From Candidatus Dadabacteria bacterium (GTDB lineage: Bacteria > Desulfobacterota_D > UBA1144 > Nemesobacterales > UBA2774), in assembly GCA_020027805.1 (NCBI GenBank), contig JAHKKQ010000074.1:1-9270 (forward strand): DNA of 9,270 nt, given 5' to 3'. Below the pieces are notes generated by a model. The model was not told the DNA's origin and did not search any database. It was given only the letters and a program-made list of their open reading frames with translations. The translations under genes were made by a program, and so were the position numbers. Numbering within the stretch: the first letter of the stretch is position 1; every line of letters starts with the position of its first letter. Shown piece after piece: positions 1 to 7,319 of this stretch.

Positions 1-113
1 ACTTCATTGACCGCGGGACCGCCGGTGTAAAGGTCCATATAGTCTGAAGCGTAAGAAAGGGCCGAAAAACCGAGCGATAACCCTAATGCGGGGACTGCGA
101 TTAACTTCTTCAT
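1..113 (-). CDS. N-terminus of an exported protein of unknown function (3' part outside window)
   Basis: Only the first 37 complete codons are inside the window. The ATG occupies 113-111 and is preceded by a strong Shine-Dalgarno GGAGGT (126-121) with a 7-nt spacer, so the start is well supported. The peptide begins MKK, continues with a hydrophobic stretch (LIAVPALGLSLGFSAL) and reaches an Ala-Ser at residues 22-23 (SYAS|DYMD), which looks like a signal peptide with a signal peptidase I site near residue 22 or 23. The mature part starts DYMDLYTGGPAVNEV, which I do not recognise. The product is therefore probably periplasmic, secreted or outer-membrane. A near-perfect sigma-54 promoter lies 40 bp upstream of the start codon, and the next gene upstream encodes a sigma-54 activator, so regulated, activator-dependent expression is likely. 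Function cannot be assigned from the visible fragment. Confidence 0.8.
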   Translation of the reverse strand, partial: MKKLIAVPALGLSLGFSALSYASDYMDLYTGGPAVNE

Positions 114-120
114 TGCACTT

Positions 121-126
121 ACCTCC
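121..126 (-). promoter_or_regulatory. Ribosome binding site of the exported-protein gene
   Basis: The minus strand reads GGAGGT, a full anti-16S match, 7 nt before the ATG at 113. It fixes the start of the truncated gene and shows that the short reading frame at the window edge is real. Confidence 0.8.
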
Positions 127-152
127 GTTTGGTTTATTTGCAGTGATATAAG

Positions 153-169
153 TGCAACAGGCGTGCCAA
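153..169 (-). promoter_or_regulatory. Sigma-54 (RpoN) -24/-12 promoter
   Basis: The minus strand reads TTGGCACGCCTGTTGCA. This matches the established RpoN consensus YTGGCACG-N4-TTGCW at every specified position. The invariant GG is at 167-166 and the invariant GC at 155-154, with the correct 10-bp separation. Transcription would start near 142, giving a leader of about 29 nt that contains the GGAGGT ribosome binding site at 126-121. It points at the exported-protein gene starting at 113. The gene directly upstream (307-2253, same strand) encodes a GAFTGA-containing sigma-54 activator, which is the obvious candidate regulator. That pairing is inferred from proximity. Confidence 0.9.
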
Positions 170-175
170 AGGTTT

Positions 176-232
176 ATTATCCGGATATTGTCCGTGATTA
201 AAGCGGGTTATGAATCGATTGATATTATCCGT
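176..232 (-). repeat. Short direct repeats (ATTRTCCG, three copies) upstream of the sigma-54 promoter
   Basis: Read on the plus strand, ATTATCCG occurs at 176-183, ATTGTCCG at 187-194 and ATTATCCG at 224-231. The first two are 11 bp apart, one helical turn. The longer unit GATATTRTCCGT is present at 184-195 and 221-232 with one mismatch. The first copy also forms part of a 10-bp palindrome, TATCCGGATA (178-187), 9 bp upstream of the -24 element. Placement is compatible with binding sites for a regulator of the downstream minus-strand gene. The units are short, so chance is not excluded. Confidence 0.35.
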
Positions 233-261
233 CCGGCAGCGGATTTTCGCTTCCGCGATTT

Positions 262-280
262 CCCGCTATGAAATAGCGGG
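262..280. repeat. Perfect inverted repeat, candidate upstream activating site
   Basis: The sequence is CCCGCTAT, a 3-nt centre GAA, then ATAGCGGG: 8-bp perfect arms. Its centre is about 105 bp upstream of the -24 GG on the minus strand, roughly -130 from the predicted start point. This is the usual distance for enhancer sites bound by dimers of sigma-54 activators. It also lies 27 nt past the activator's stop codon, so it could act as an RNA hairpin at that gene's 3' end. There is no U-tract after it on either strand, so an intrinsic terminator is not well supported. A second, smaller inverted repeat, GCGGA/TCCGC, sits just beside it at 239-256. Confidence 0.5.
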
Positions 281-306
281 ATCTCATGATATGTATCAGG
301 ATTTGA

Positions 307-2253
307 TTATTTGGAGGATATGTCTATGCCGAAAGACTTTATTTTCGAATTGAGCGTAGACGCAGGTATGCCGAGAATTGCGGCGGCGCCATTCTTACCC
401 GCGACTTTCCAATCCGCCTTTTCAAGGGCGCGCATAATATTTTTTCTTTCCAGCTCTCTTAATTCCTTGTCGGAAAGCACCTGAGTTCCATCGTCCACCG
501 GACCCGGGTCGAGGCCGGCTGCTATATTATTACGGGAGGCGGGCAGCGCCCTTTCGAGATCCAATCTCCCGTCAGTCGAGGTTATGACCGCACGCTCTAT
601 CACATTTTGAAGCTCTCTGATATTTCCCGGCCAGGGATACGATTTGAGACGCGCGAGGTCCGATTCGGAGAGCGGGCTCAGGGCGATCCCGTTTCTCTTC
701 GCATATTTGTCCATGAATGCGCTTGCGAGTTTTCCTATATCCCCGGCGCGTTCCCTGAGCGGGGGGAGCTCGATTTGAAATACGTTGAGCCTGTAGTAGA
801 GGTCTTCCCTGAACCGCCCCTCGTCAATCTCTTTTAACAGGTCCCGGTTCGTCGCGGCTATCACCCGGACATTTACTTTAACGGTCCTGGAGCTGCCGAC
901 AGGCTCGAACTCGCCTTCCTGAAGCACTCGCAGGAGCTTGGATTGCAGGTCTATGGAAAGCTCTCCTATTTCGTCGAGGAAGATCGTCCCTCCGTCGGCG
1001 ACCGAGAACCGTCCCTCTCTCTTGTTCGTAGCTCCGGTGAAAGCGCCGCGCTCGTGTCCGAAGAGTTCGCTTTCGATCAGGTTCGCGGGTATTGCCGGGC
1101 AGTTCACTTTAACGAAGGGCTTCTCCGAGCGCCGGCTGGAGGAGTGGATAGACCTGGCGATAAGCTCCTTCCCCGTGCCTGTTTCGCCGAGGATCAAAAC
1201 AGTCGCTTCTGTGCCGGCGACCCTCTTCACGTCTTGGAGGACCCTCCTGAGAGGCTCGCTGTCACCGATTATGCCCTCTGATTCCGTGAGGGATTTCAAT
1301 TCCTCTTTCAAATATTCCGATTCCAGCGTCAGAGACCTGATCTTCTTATCCGCAAGGAGCCTATCGTTCACGTTCCGCAAAATCAGCGTGTAGAAGCGTG
1401 CGTTTCCAATCTCGAAACCGGATAGTGTAGCTTCGGCGGGGAACTCTTCCCCCTTTTCGTTTAAGGCCCGGAGACCCTCGGGTATCCAGATGAATTTTTC
1501 CCCCTCGGGTTTCGCGTCCAGGAACTCGGAGAGCCGGACGAGTTTCACGCTGCTTTCCTTGTTGAGCAGAAGGCCGAACAACCTGCCCAGTACCCTGCTG
1601 CTCTCGTATCCGAACAACCGGGATGCCGCGGGATTAATCCTCGTGACTTTAAAGTCCTTATCGAACTCGACTATTGCGTCCATAGCGCTGTCGAAAAGCC
1701 TTCTCAGCTTTTCTTCTCTCTCGAGAATTTCTTTTTCAGCACGCAGCCGCTGCATTTCGGCGGTCCCGCGATTCGCGAATATCCTGAATACATTGAAAAC
1801 CTGCATGTCTTCAGGAATCGGATCCCTGTCGATCACCGATATATGTCCTAATATCTTCCCGTCCACGTCCACGAACGGATAACCTAAGTAACTGACTATT
1901 CCTTCAGAGGGAAAATCCTTCAGGTCCGGGTTGCCTTTATATTTGCTGAAGAGCTTTTCACGTACGTGCACGAGACGCTTCTCGCGTACTACAACCTCAC
2001 ACGCAGTACCCGCGACCGAGTAGTCGAAATCCTTCAGACGCTGACCGCCAATTACACAGGCAATGGACCTGAGCCGCCCTTCTTCCTCGAGGTACTCGGT
2101 AACCCAGGCCCCGTGCGTGTTCAGCACTTTGGAGAGGTTTTCGACCAGAGAACCGAAAAAGCCCCTGCCGGTTTCAGTCGAAGTACCCTCGAGAATGGCC
2201 CTGATAGCCTCGTTCTCCTGAACGCCCCGGAAAGGGACCCTGTTCTTATCCAT
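307..2253 (-). CDS. Sigma-54-dependent transcriptional activator (GAF-PAS-AAA+-Fis HTH)
   Basis: This is a bacterial enhancer-binding protein that would use ATP hydrolysis to open RpoN promoters. From the ATG at 2253 it is 648 aa. An N-terminal GAF-type sensor domain (about 15-175) is followed by a PAS domain (about 185-300) and a short charged linker, probably coiled coil. The AAA+ domain carries Walker A GETGTGKE (356-363), the sigma-54 contact loop GAFTGA (403-408), Walker B GGTIFLDE (421-428) and the arginine-finger segment GRFREDLYYRL (479-489). A Fis-type helix-turn-helix lies at the C-terminus (about 595-643). There is no receiver domain, so it should sense a small molecule or redox signal directly rather than receive phosphate from a kinase. 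A TTG at 2289 would add 12 residues. I prefer the ATG because homologous GAF proteins start near MDKN-like sequence, but neither start has a clear Shine-Dalgarno. It lies 69 bp after rpe on the same strand. Its likely target is the adjacent sigma-54 promoter at 153-169. Confidence 0.95.
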   Translation of the reverse strand: MDKNRVPFRGVQENEAIRAILEGTSTETGRGFFGSLVENLSKVLNTHGAWVTEYLEEEGRLRSIACVIGGQRLKDFDYSVAGTACEVVVREKRLVHVREKLFSKYKGNPDLKDFPSEGIVSYLGYPFVDVDGKILGHISVIDRDPIPEDMQVFNVFRIFANRGTAEMQRLRAEKEILEREEKLRRLFDSAMDAIVEFDKDFKVTRINPAASRLFGYESSRVLGRLFGLLLNKESSVKLVRLSEFLDAKPEGEKFIWIPEGLRALNEKGEEFPAEATLSGFEIGNARFYTLILRNVNDRLLADKKIRSLTLESEYLKEELKSLTESEGIIGDSEPLRRVLQDVKRVAGTEATVLILGETGTGKELIARSIHSSSRRSEKPFVKVNCPAIPANLIESELFGHERGAFTGATNKREGRFSVADGGTIFLDEIGELSIDLQSKLLRVLQEGEFEPVGSSRTVKVNVRVIAATNRDLLKEIDEGRFREDLYYRLNVFQIELPPLRERAGDIGKLASAFMDKYAKRNGIALSPLSESDLARLKSYPWPGNIRELQNVIERAVITSTDGRLDLERALPASRNNIAAGLDPGPVDDGTQVLSDKELRELERKNIMRALEKADWKVAGKNGAAAILGIPASTLNSKIKSFGIDISSK

Positions 2254-2322
2254 GAATAATAGATTAAAGATATTACAGCCTGAATTCAATGACGATAGCA
2301 GATTGCCAGCGCCGTGAACCTG

Positions 2323-2994
2323 TCAGAGACCCTTTATCTCTTTCCTCATGAGCTCGATTGTCTCCGAGTAGCCGGACGATTGGAAGATACCGGAGCCCGA
2401 GACGATAACGTCAGCGCCTGCTTCGGCTATTACCCTTATATTGTCGAGCTTTATACCGCCGTCGACCTCTATGAGGGGCTTGTGCTCGGAGCGGTCTATC
2501 AACTCGCGGAGCCTCATCACCTTGGGTACCATGGACTGGATGAACTTCTGACCCGGGAACCCGGGCTCTACGGTCATAATGAGTATCATGTCGGCGTATT
2601 CAAGAACCTCTTCGAGGACGTATAGCGGCGTGGTGGGACTGATAGCGATACCGGCGCTCACGCCCCGGGACTTTATCCTGGATATAGTGCTGTAAAGGAG
2701 ACCGCATGTCTCGTATTGTACCGTGATGCCGTGAACTGCGTCCCCACCCGCGTCTATGAACCTCTCCGCGAACTCGTCCGGGTTCTCTATCTGGAGGTGA
2801 ATGTCCATAGGCAGCGTATCGGCTTTCCTGAGCGCCTCAACTATCGGCAGACCGATGCTGATGTTGGGGACGAAGTGCCCGTCCATGACGTCGACGTGTA
2901 TCCAGTCGGCCCCTGCCTCCTTTATGGCCCTTACCTCCTCCCCGAGCCTTGTGAAATCAGCCGATAATATGGACGGCGCAATTAATTTCTTCAT
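2323..2994 (-). CDS. rpe: Ribulose-phosphate 3-epimerase
   Basis: A cytoplasmic TIM-barrel enzyme that interconverts ribulose 5-phosphate and xylulose 5-phosphate in the pentose phosphate pathway. It is 223 aa from the ATG at 2994, the normal length. It opens with IAPSILSADF. The metal and acid/base ligands of the family are visible: H33 and D35 (in HVDVMDGHFVPN), H66 (in DIHLQI) and D178 (in EVDGGI). The phosphate-binding region VSGSGIF is near the C-terminus. The usual loop GFGGQ reads GFPGQ here, and the usual VH.E segment reads VQYE, two mild departures from the family pattern. The start at 2994 is chosen because AAGGA at 3008-3004 stands 9 nt before it, while the alternative ATG at 3003 directly abuts that site. 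It is divergent from metK and is followed on the same strand by the sigma-54 activator. Confidence 0.95.
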   Translation of the reverse strand: MKKLIAPSILSADFTRLGEEVRAIKEAGADWIHVDVMDGHFVPNISIGLPIVEALRKADTLPMDIHLQIENPDEFAERFIDAGGDAVHGITVQYETCGLLYSTISRIKSRGVSAGIAISPTTPLYVLEEVLEYADMILIMTVEPGFPGQKFIQSMVPKVMRLRELIDRSEHKPLIEVDGGIKLDNIRVIAEAGADVIVSGSGIFQSSGYSETIELMRKEIKGL

Positions 2995-3003
2995 TTTTTC
3001 CAT

Positions 3004-3008
3004 TCCTT
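3004..3008 (-). promoter_or_regulatory. Ribosome binding site deciding the rpe start
   Basis: The minus strand reads AAGGA. It is 9 nt from the ATG at 2994 and 0 nt from the ATG at 3003, so the second ATG is the better initiation codon. Confidence 0.55.
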
Positions 3009-3046
3009 ACGGTGAAGTATAGTTTAATCACGGATACAGCGAACGG

Positions 3047-3075
3047 ATTATACCATGCCCGGGTGCGTCTGAGAA
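3047..3075 (-). promoter_or_regulatory. Sigma-70-type promoter for rpe
   Basis: On the minus strand a perfect -10 box TATAAT (3052-3047) is preceded by TG one base upstream, an extended -10. A -35-like TTCTCA (3075-3070, 4 of 6 to consensus) lies at 17-bp spacing. Transcription would begin near 3040, leaving a leader of about 46 nt before the rpe ATG at 2994. It is a sequence match only. Confidence 0.6.
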
Positions 3076-3079
3076 AAGG

Positions 3080-3093
3080 GGGACATTAGTCCC
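3080..3093. repeat. Small inverted repeat between the divergent promoters
   Basis: GGGAC, loop ATTA, GTCCC: 5-bp perfect arms. It lies between the -35 elements of the rpe and metK promoters, upstream of both genes. It could be an operator or nothing more than chance. Its location rules out a terminator role for either flanking gene. Confidence 0.25.
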
Positions 3094-3135
3094 GCTTTAC
3101 ATACGAGTCCGCATCCCGTCTATCCGGGCGGTTTC

Positions 3136-3164
3136 TTGACAGACCCCCTAAAACTATTTAACAT
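3136..3164 (+). promoter_or_regulatory. Sigma-70-type promoter for metK
   Basis: A perfect -35 box TTGACA (3136-3141) and a -10 box TAACAT (3159-3164, 4 of 6 to TATAAT) have ideal 17-bp spacing. The start point would be near 3171, giving a leader of about 39 nt that contains AAGGA (3198-3202), 7 nt before the metK ATG. It is the only convincing promoter seen ahead of the plus-strand gene run. Confidence 0.65.
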
Positions 3165-3209
3165 ATCCGCTCTTATTGACCAATTTCCACTCATAACAAG
3201 GACATTTTC

Positions 3210-4370
3210 ATGCCGCAAAGGAATTTTATTTTTACCTCGGAATCCGTAACCGAGGGACACCCGGACAAGATGGCCGACCAGATATCGGACGCAGTGCTCG
3301 ACGCCATGATCGGCGGCGACCCTCACAGCAGGGTGGCCTGCGAGACGCTCCTTACGACGGGGCTGGTAGTAGTAGCGGGGGAAATCACGGCAAATACTAT
3401 AGTCGATCTCTCTAACATAGTCAGAAAAACGATCACCGAAATAGGCTACACGGACAGCGCCATGGGTTTCGACGCGAACACCTGCGGCCTCATAATCGCC
3501 GTCGACAAACAGTCGCCCGACATAGCGATGGGCGTCAATTCGAGCGCCGAGAGGGAACAGGGAGCGGGAGACCAGGGCCTCATGTTCGGTTACGCGACCG
3601 CCGAAACACCCGAGCTTATGCCCTCCCCCATTATCTTCGCCCACAAACTCGCCAAGAGGCTGACCGACGCCAGGAAGGACGGCATACTCCCCTTCCTCAG
3701 GCCGGACGGGAAGACGCAGGTTACCGTGAGGTATGAGAACGGCGTCCCGGTCGGGATCGACGCTATCGTGGTCTCCTCTCAGCATTCCGCAGAAGCCGGG
3801 AACAAGACTATTCACGAAGGTATCCTCGAGGAAGTAATCAAGCACTGCATAAACGAAGAATTGATATCGGACAGGACGAAGATATACATAAACCCGACGG
3901 GGAGGTTCGTTACGGGCGGCCCCATGGGGGATTCGGGTCTCACCGGAAGAAAGATAATCATCGATACATACGGAGGCTGGGCGAGGCACGGAGGGGGGGC
4001 GTTTTCGGGGAAAGACCCTTCCAAGGTCGACAGGAGCGCCGCTTACATGGCGCGGTACGTGGCCAAGAACGTGGTCGCGTCGGGTCTCGCAAAGGAATGC
4101 GAGGTCCAGCTCGCATATGCGATAGGTATAGCCGAGCCCGTATCAATAATGGTCGAGACATTCGGCTCCGGAGTGGTCCCCGAGGAACAGATATCGGACG
4201 CCATACGAGAGGTATTCGACTTATGCCCTTCGGGAATTATAAGCGCACTCGATCTCCTAAAACCCATATATCGGGAAACAGCCGCTTACGGTCATTTCGG
4301 CAGGTTCGGCTCGGGGTTTACGTGGGAAAAGACCGACAAGGTGAACGACCTGCTGAAAGCAGTATCCTGA
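3210..4370 (+). CDS. metK: S-adenosylmethionine synthetase
   Basis: Makes S-adenosylmethionine from methionine and ATP in the cytoplasm, releasing phosphate and pyrophosphate. It works as an oligomer with Mg2+ and K+. The 386-aa length is standard. Visible motifs are the ATP/Mg-binding ESVTEGHPDK (11-20, with H17 and D19), GEITA (57-61), QSPDIAMGV (101-109), the family signature GAGDQGLMFGY (118-128), GRFVTGGPMGDSGLTGRK (231-248) and the phosphate loop GGGAFSGKDPSKVDRSAAY (261-279). The start is backed by AAGGA 7 nt upstream. It is first in a co-directional run. The next gene, ahcY, 44 nt downstream, removes the by-product of SAM use, so the pair covers two steps of the methylation cycle. The message leader is too short for a SAM riboswitch. 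Confidence 0.98.
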   Translation: MPQRNFIFTSESVTEGHPDKMADQISDAVLDAMIGGDPHSRVACETLLTTGLVVVAGEITANTIVDLSNIVRKTITEIGYTDSAMGFDANTCGLIIAVDKQSPDIAMGVNSSAEREQGAGDQGLMFGYATAETPELMPSPIIFAHKLAKRLTDARKDGILPFLRPDGKTQVTVRYENGVPVGIDAIVVSSQHSAEAGNKTIHEGILEEVIKHCINEELISDRTKIYINPTGRFVTGGPMGDSGLTGRKIIIDTYGGWARHGGGAFSGKDPSKVDRSAAYMARYVAKNVVASGLAKECEVQLAYAIGIAEPVSIMVETFGSGVVPEEQISDAIREVFDLCPSGIISALDLLKPIYRETAAYGHFGRFGSGFTWEKTDKVNDLLKAVS

Positions 4371-4414
4371 CACACTCCCCAGGGACCCACAATCAAAATT
4401 AGACGGAGGCAGCA

Positions 4415-5671
<1,257 letters not shown>

Positions 5672-5690
5672 TGTTGTAGAATGTTGAGTA

Positions 5691-6578
5691 ATGGACGTCC
5701 TCCTGGATTCCTTTCTCTCCTACCTCGCGGTTGAAAAAGGGCTATCCGAAAATACACTCGAATCCTACGGCCGGGACCTGAGAAAGTTTATCCTGTTCAT
5801 GGAAGAAACGGGCACGGTCCCGGCAGGGGAAATAAAATACAGCCACATACTCGATTACCTCGCGCAGTTCAAAGATAAGGGCTATAACTCCACCACCATA
5901 GTAAGAAGCATCGTATCGATCAGGCAGTTCTTCAGGTACCTCCTCATGGAGAAGGTCATAGAGGAAGACCCCGCCGCCCGCATAACCACGCCGAAAATGA
6001 AAAAGGGGCTTCCCGGCGTAATCACTCTCGACGAAGTAGAGGGGCTGCTCTCCGCCCCGGACGAATCCACCCCCGAGGGGCTCAGGGACGCGGCCATGCT
6101 GGAAACGCTCTACGCCACGGGAATAAGGGTGTCGGAGCTCATCGGGCTCAAGCTCAACGACGTGAACTACGAGCTCGGCTTCGTCGTTGTTTACGGAAAG
6201 GGCTCCAAGGAGAGGATAGTCCCCATGGGGGACAAGGCGCGCCGGAAACTCCTCGAATACCTCGGGACGTCGAGACCGTCGATGCTCAAGTCGAGGGAGT
6301 CCAAAGCGCTCTTCGTCACGAGACTGGGGAAGGGAATGACGCGCCAGGGGTACTGGAAGATAATAAAGCATCAAGCCCTTAAAGCGGGCATAGCCAAAAA
6401 GATAAGCCCTCACACGCTCAGGCACTCTTTCGCGACGCACCTGCTCGAGCGCGGGGCCGATCTCCGGACCATACAGATCATGCTCGGCCATTCGGACATA
6501 TCCACGACACAGATATACACGCACGTCGAGAGCGAGAGACTGAAGGTGATTCACAAAAAATATCACCCGAGATCGTAA
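5691..6578 (+). CDS. xerD: XerD-like site-specific tyrosine recombinase
   Basis: A 295-aa tyrosine recombinase of the Xer type, which resolves chromosome dimers at dif during division. The N-terminal SAM-like DNA-binding domain (about 1-90) is followed by the catalytic domain. All catalytic residues are visible: R146 (ATGIRVSEL), K173 (GKGSKER), H241 and R244 (HTLRHSFATHLL), H267 (LGHSDI) and the nucleophile Y276 (TQIYTHV). Length and the clean motif set fit XerC/XerD rather than a phage integrase, and the overall wording is closer to XerD. XerC/XerD assignment by eye is not certain. It begins 19 nt after the ahcY stop, with only a weak TGAG before the ATG, which suggests coupling to the upstream message. 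No att site, tRNA or phage gene is nearby. Confidence 0.9.
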   Translation: MDVLLDSFLSYLAVEKGLSENTLESYGRDLRKFILFMEETGTVPAGEIKYSHILDYLAQFKDKGYNSTTIVRSIVSIRQFFRYLLMEKVIEEDPAARITTPKMKKGLPGVITLDEVEGLLSAPDESTPEGLRDAAMLETLYATGIRVSELIGLKLNDVNYELGFVVVYGKGSKERIVPMGDKARRKLLEYLGTSRPSMLKSRESKALFVTRLGKGMTRQGYWKIIKHQALKAGIAKKISPHTLRHSFATHLLERGADLRTIQIMLGHSDISTTQIYTHVESERLKVIHKKYHPRS

Positions 6579-6632
6579 AGTACCCGGACTTCGAGTATAT
6601 TACTAAGAAAAACGGAGATTTATAACACCTAT

Positions 6633-7319
6633 ATGAACTTTGATTTCCTTAAAAACATAGACTTCCTTTTGATCCAGGTCCCCGTGATACTGCTTTCTCT
6701 CACGGTTCACGAATATTTCCACGGATGGACGGCGAACAAGCTCGGTGACCCCACGGCAAAGCTCCAGGGCAGGCTCACCTTGAACCCTATAGCGCACCTG
6801 GATATACTGGGGACAATACTCATGTTCCTGGTCGGATTCGGCTGGGCCAAGCCCGTCCCTGTAAACGCGCGCAACTTCAAAGACCCCAAAAAGGACACGA
6901 TACTGGTCGCCATAGCGGGACCGCTCTCGAACCTCGCCATGGCAATAGGTGCGGGGCTCCTCCTCAGATACATTATCCCGCAGATGATGACGGGACAGAT
7001 AAAACCCGAAGGCATATATTCGATCGTCACGATAATACTCATACTCACAGTCATTTACGGTATCGCTCTCGCCGTATTCAACATGATACCCATCCCCCCT
7101 CTCGACGGCTCGAGGGTGCTTTACGGGCTCCTGCCCGATAAGTACGCCTACGCCTACAGCAGGTTCGAGCCTTACGGAGTTCTGGTACTGTTCGCGCTCT
7201 TCATATTCGGAGGGGGCATCTTCCGCTATCTACTTTATCCGGTCTCCTACCTGACGGTCGCGTTTTCGGGATACAATTACGCAAATCTTTGGGATATAAT
7301 AGGGACGCTGCTTAAATGA
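6633..7319 (+). CDS. Site-2 protease family (M50) membrane metalloprotease
   Basis: A 228-aa polytopic inner-membrane zinc protease of the short YwhC/S2P-like group, without a PDZ domain. The zinc site HEYFH (HExxH, 26-30) sits in the first hydrophobic segment (about 11-30). NPIAHLD (51-57) and GFGWAKPVPVN (68-78) follow. The third zinc ligand motif NMIPIPPLDG (150-159, D158) is in a later membrane segment. Other hydrophobic segments are near 60-70, 90-115, 130-150 and 183-210. Substrate is unknown, and proteins of this group are often found next to scpA. The nearest Shine-Dalgarno-like GGAG (6614-6617) is 15 nt from the ATG, an unusually long spacer, and no better in-frame start is visible. 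Its last four bases overlap the scpA start (ATGA), indicating translational coupling. Confidence 0.92.
   Translation: MNFDFLKNIDFLLIQVPVILLSLTVHEYFHGWTANKLGDPTAKLQGRLTLNPIAHLDILGTILMFLVGFGWAKPVPVNARNFKDPKKDTILVAIAGPLSNLAMAIGAGLLLRYIIPQMMTGQIKPEGIYSIVTIILILTVIYGIALAVFNMIPIPPLDGSRVLYGLLPDKYAYAYSRFEPYGVLVLFALFIFGGGIFRYLLYPVSYLTVAFSGYNYANLWDIIGTLLK

Noticed and set aside
262..280. Intrinsic terminator for the sigma-54 activator gene
   Set aside because: The stem is good, but the minus strand continues AAATCG after it and the plus strand ATCTC, so there is no U-tract. Kept only as an inverted repeat.
2254..2289. TTG at 2289 as the start of the sigma-54 activator
   Set aside because: It adds 12 residues with no ribosome binding site and no family support; the ATG at 2253 fits better, though not decisively.
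3080..3093. GGGAC/GTCCC hairpin as a terminator
   Set aside because: It lies upstream of both divergent genes, has only 5-bp arms and lacks a proper U-tract.
3004..3209. SAM or SAH riboswitch ahead of metK
   Set aside because: The predicted start point near 3171 leaves only about 39 nt of leader, and no multi-helix aptamer-like pairing is apparent in the region.
3120..3989. Long open frame antisense to metK
   Set aside because: It mirrors the metK coding frame, shows no recognisable motif, and metK is beyond doubt. A GC-rich shadow.
5691..6578. Phage or integrative-element integrase
   Set aside because: The protein has Xer length and motifs, its neighbours are housekeeping genes, and no tRNA, direct-repeat att pair or phage gene is visible.
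6579..6632. dif site or terminator after the Xer gene
   Set aside because: No 28-bp dif-like sequence with two half-sites and no stable hairpin was seen in this short gap.
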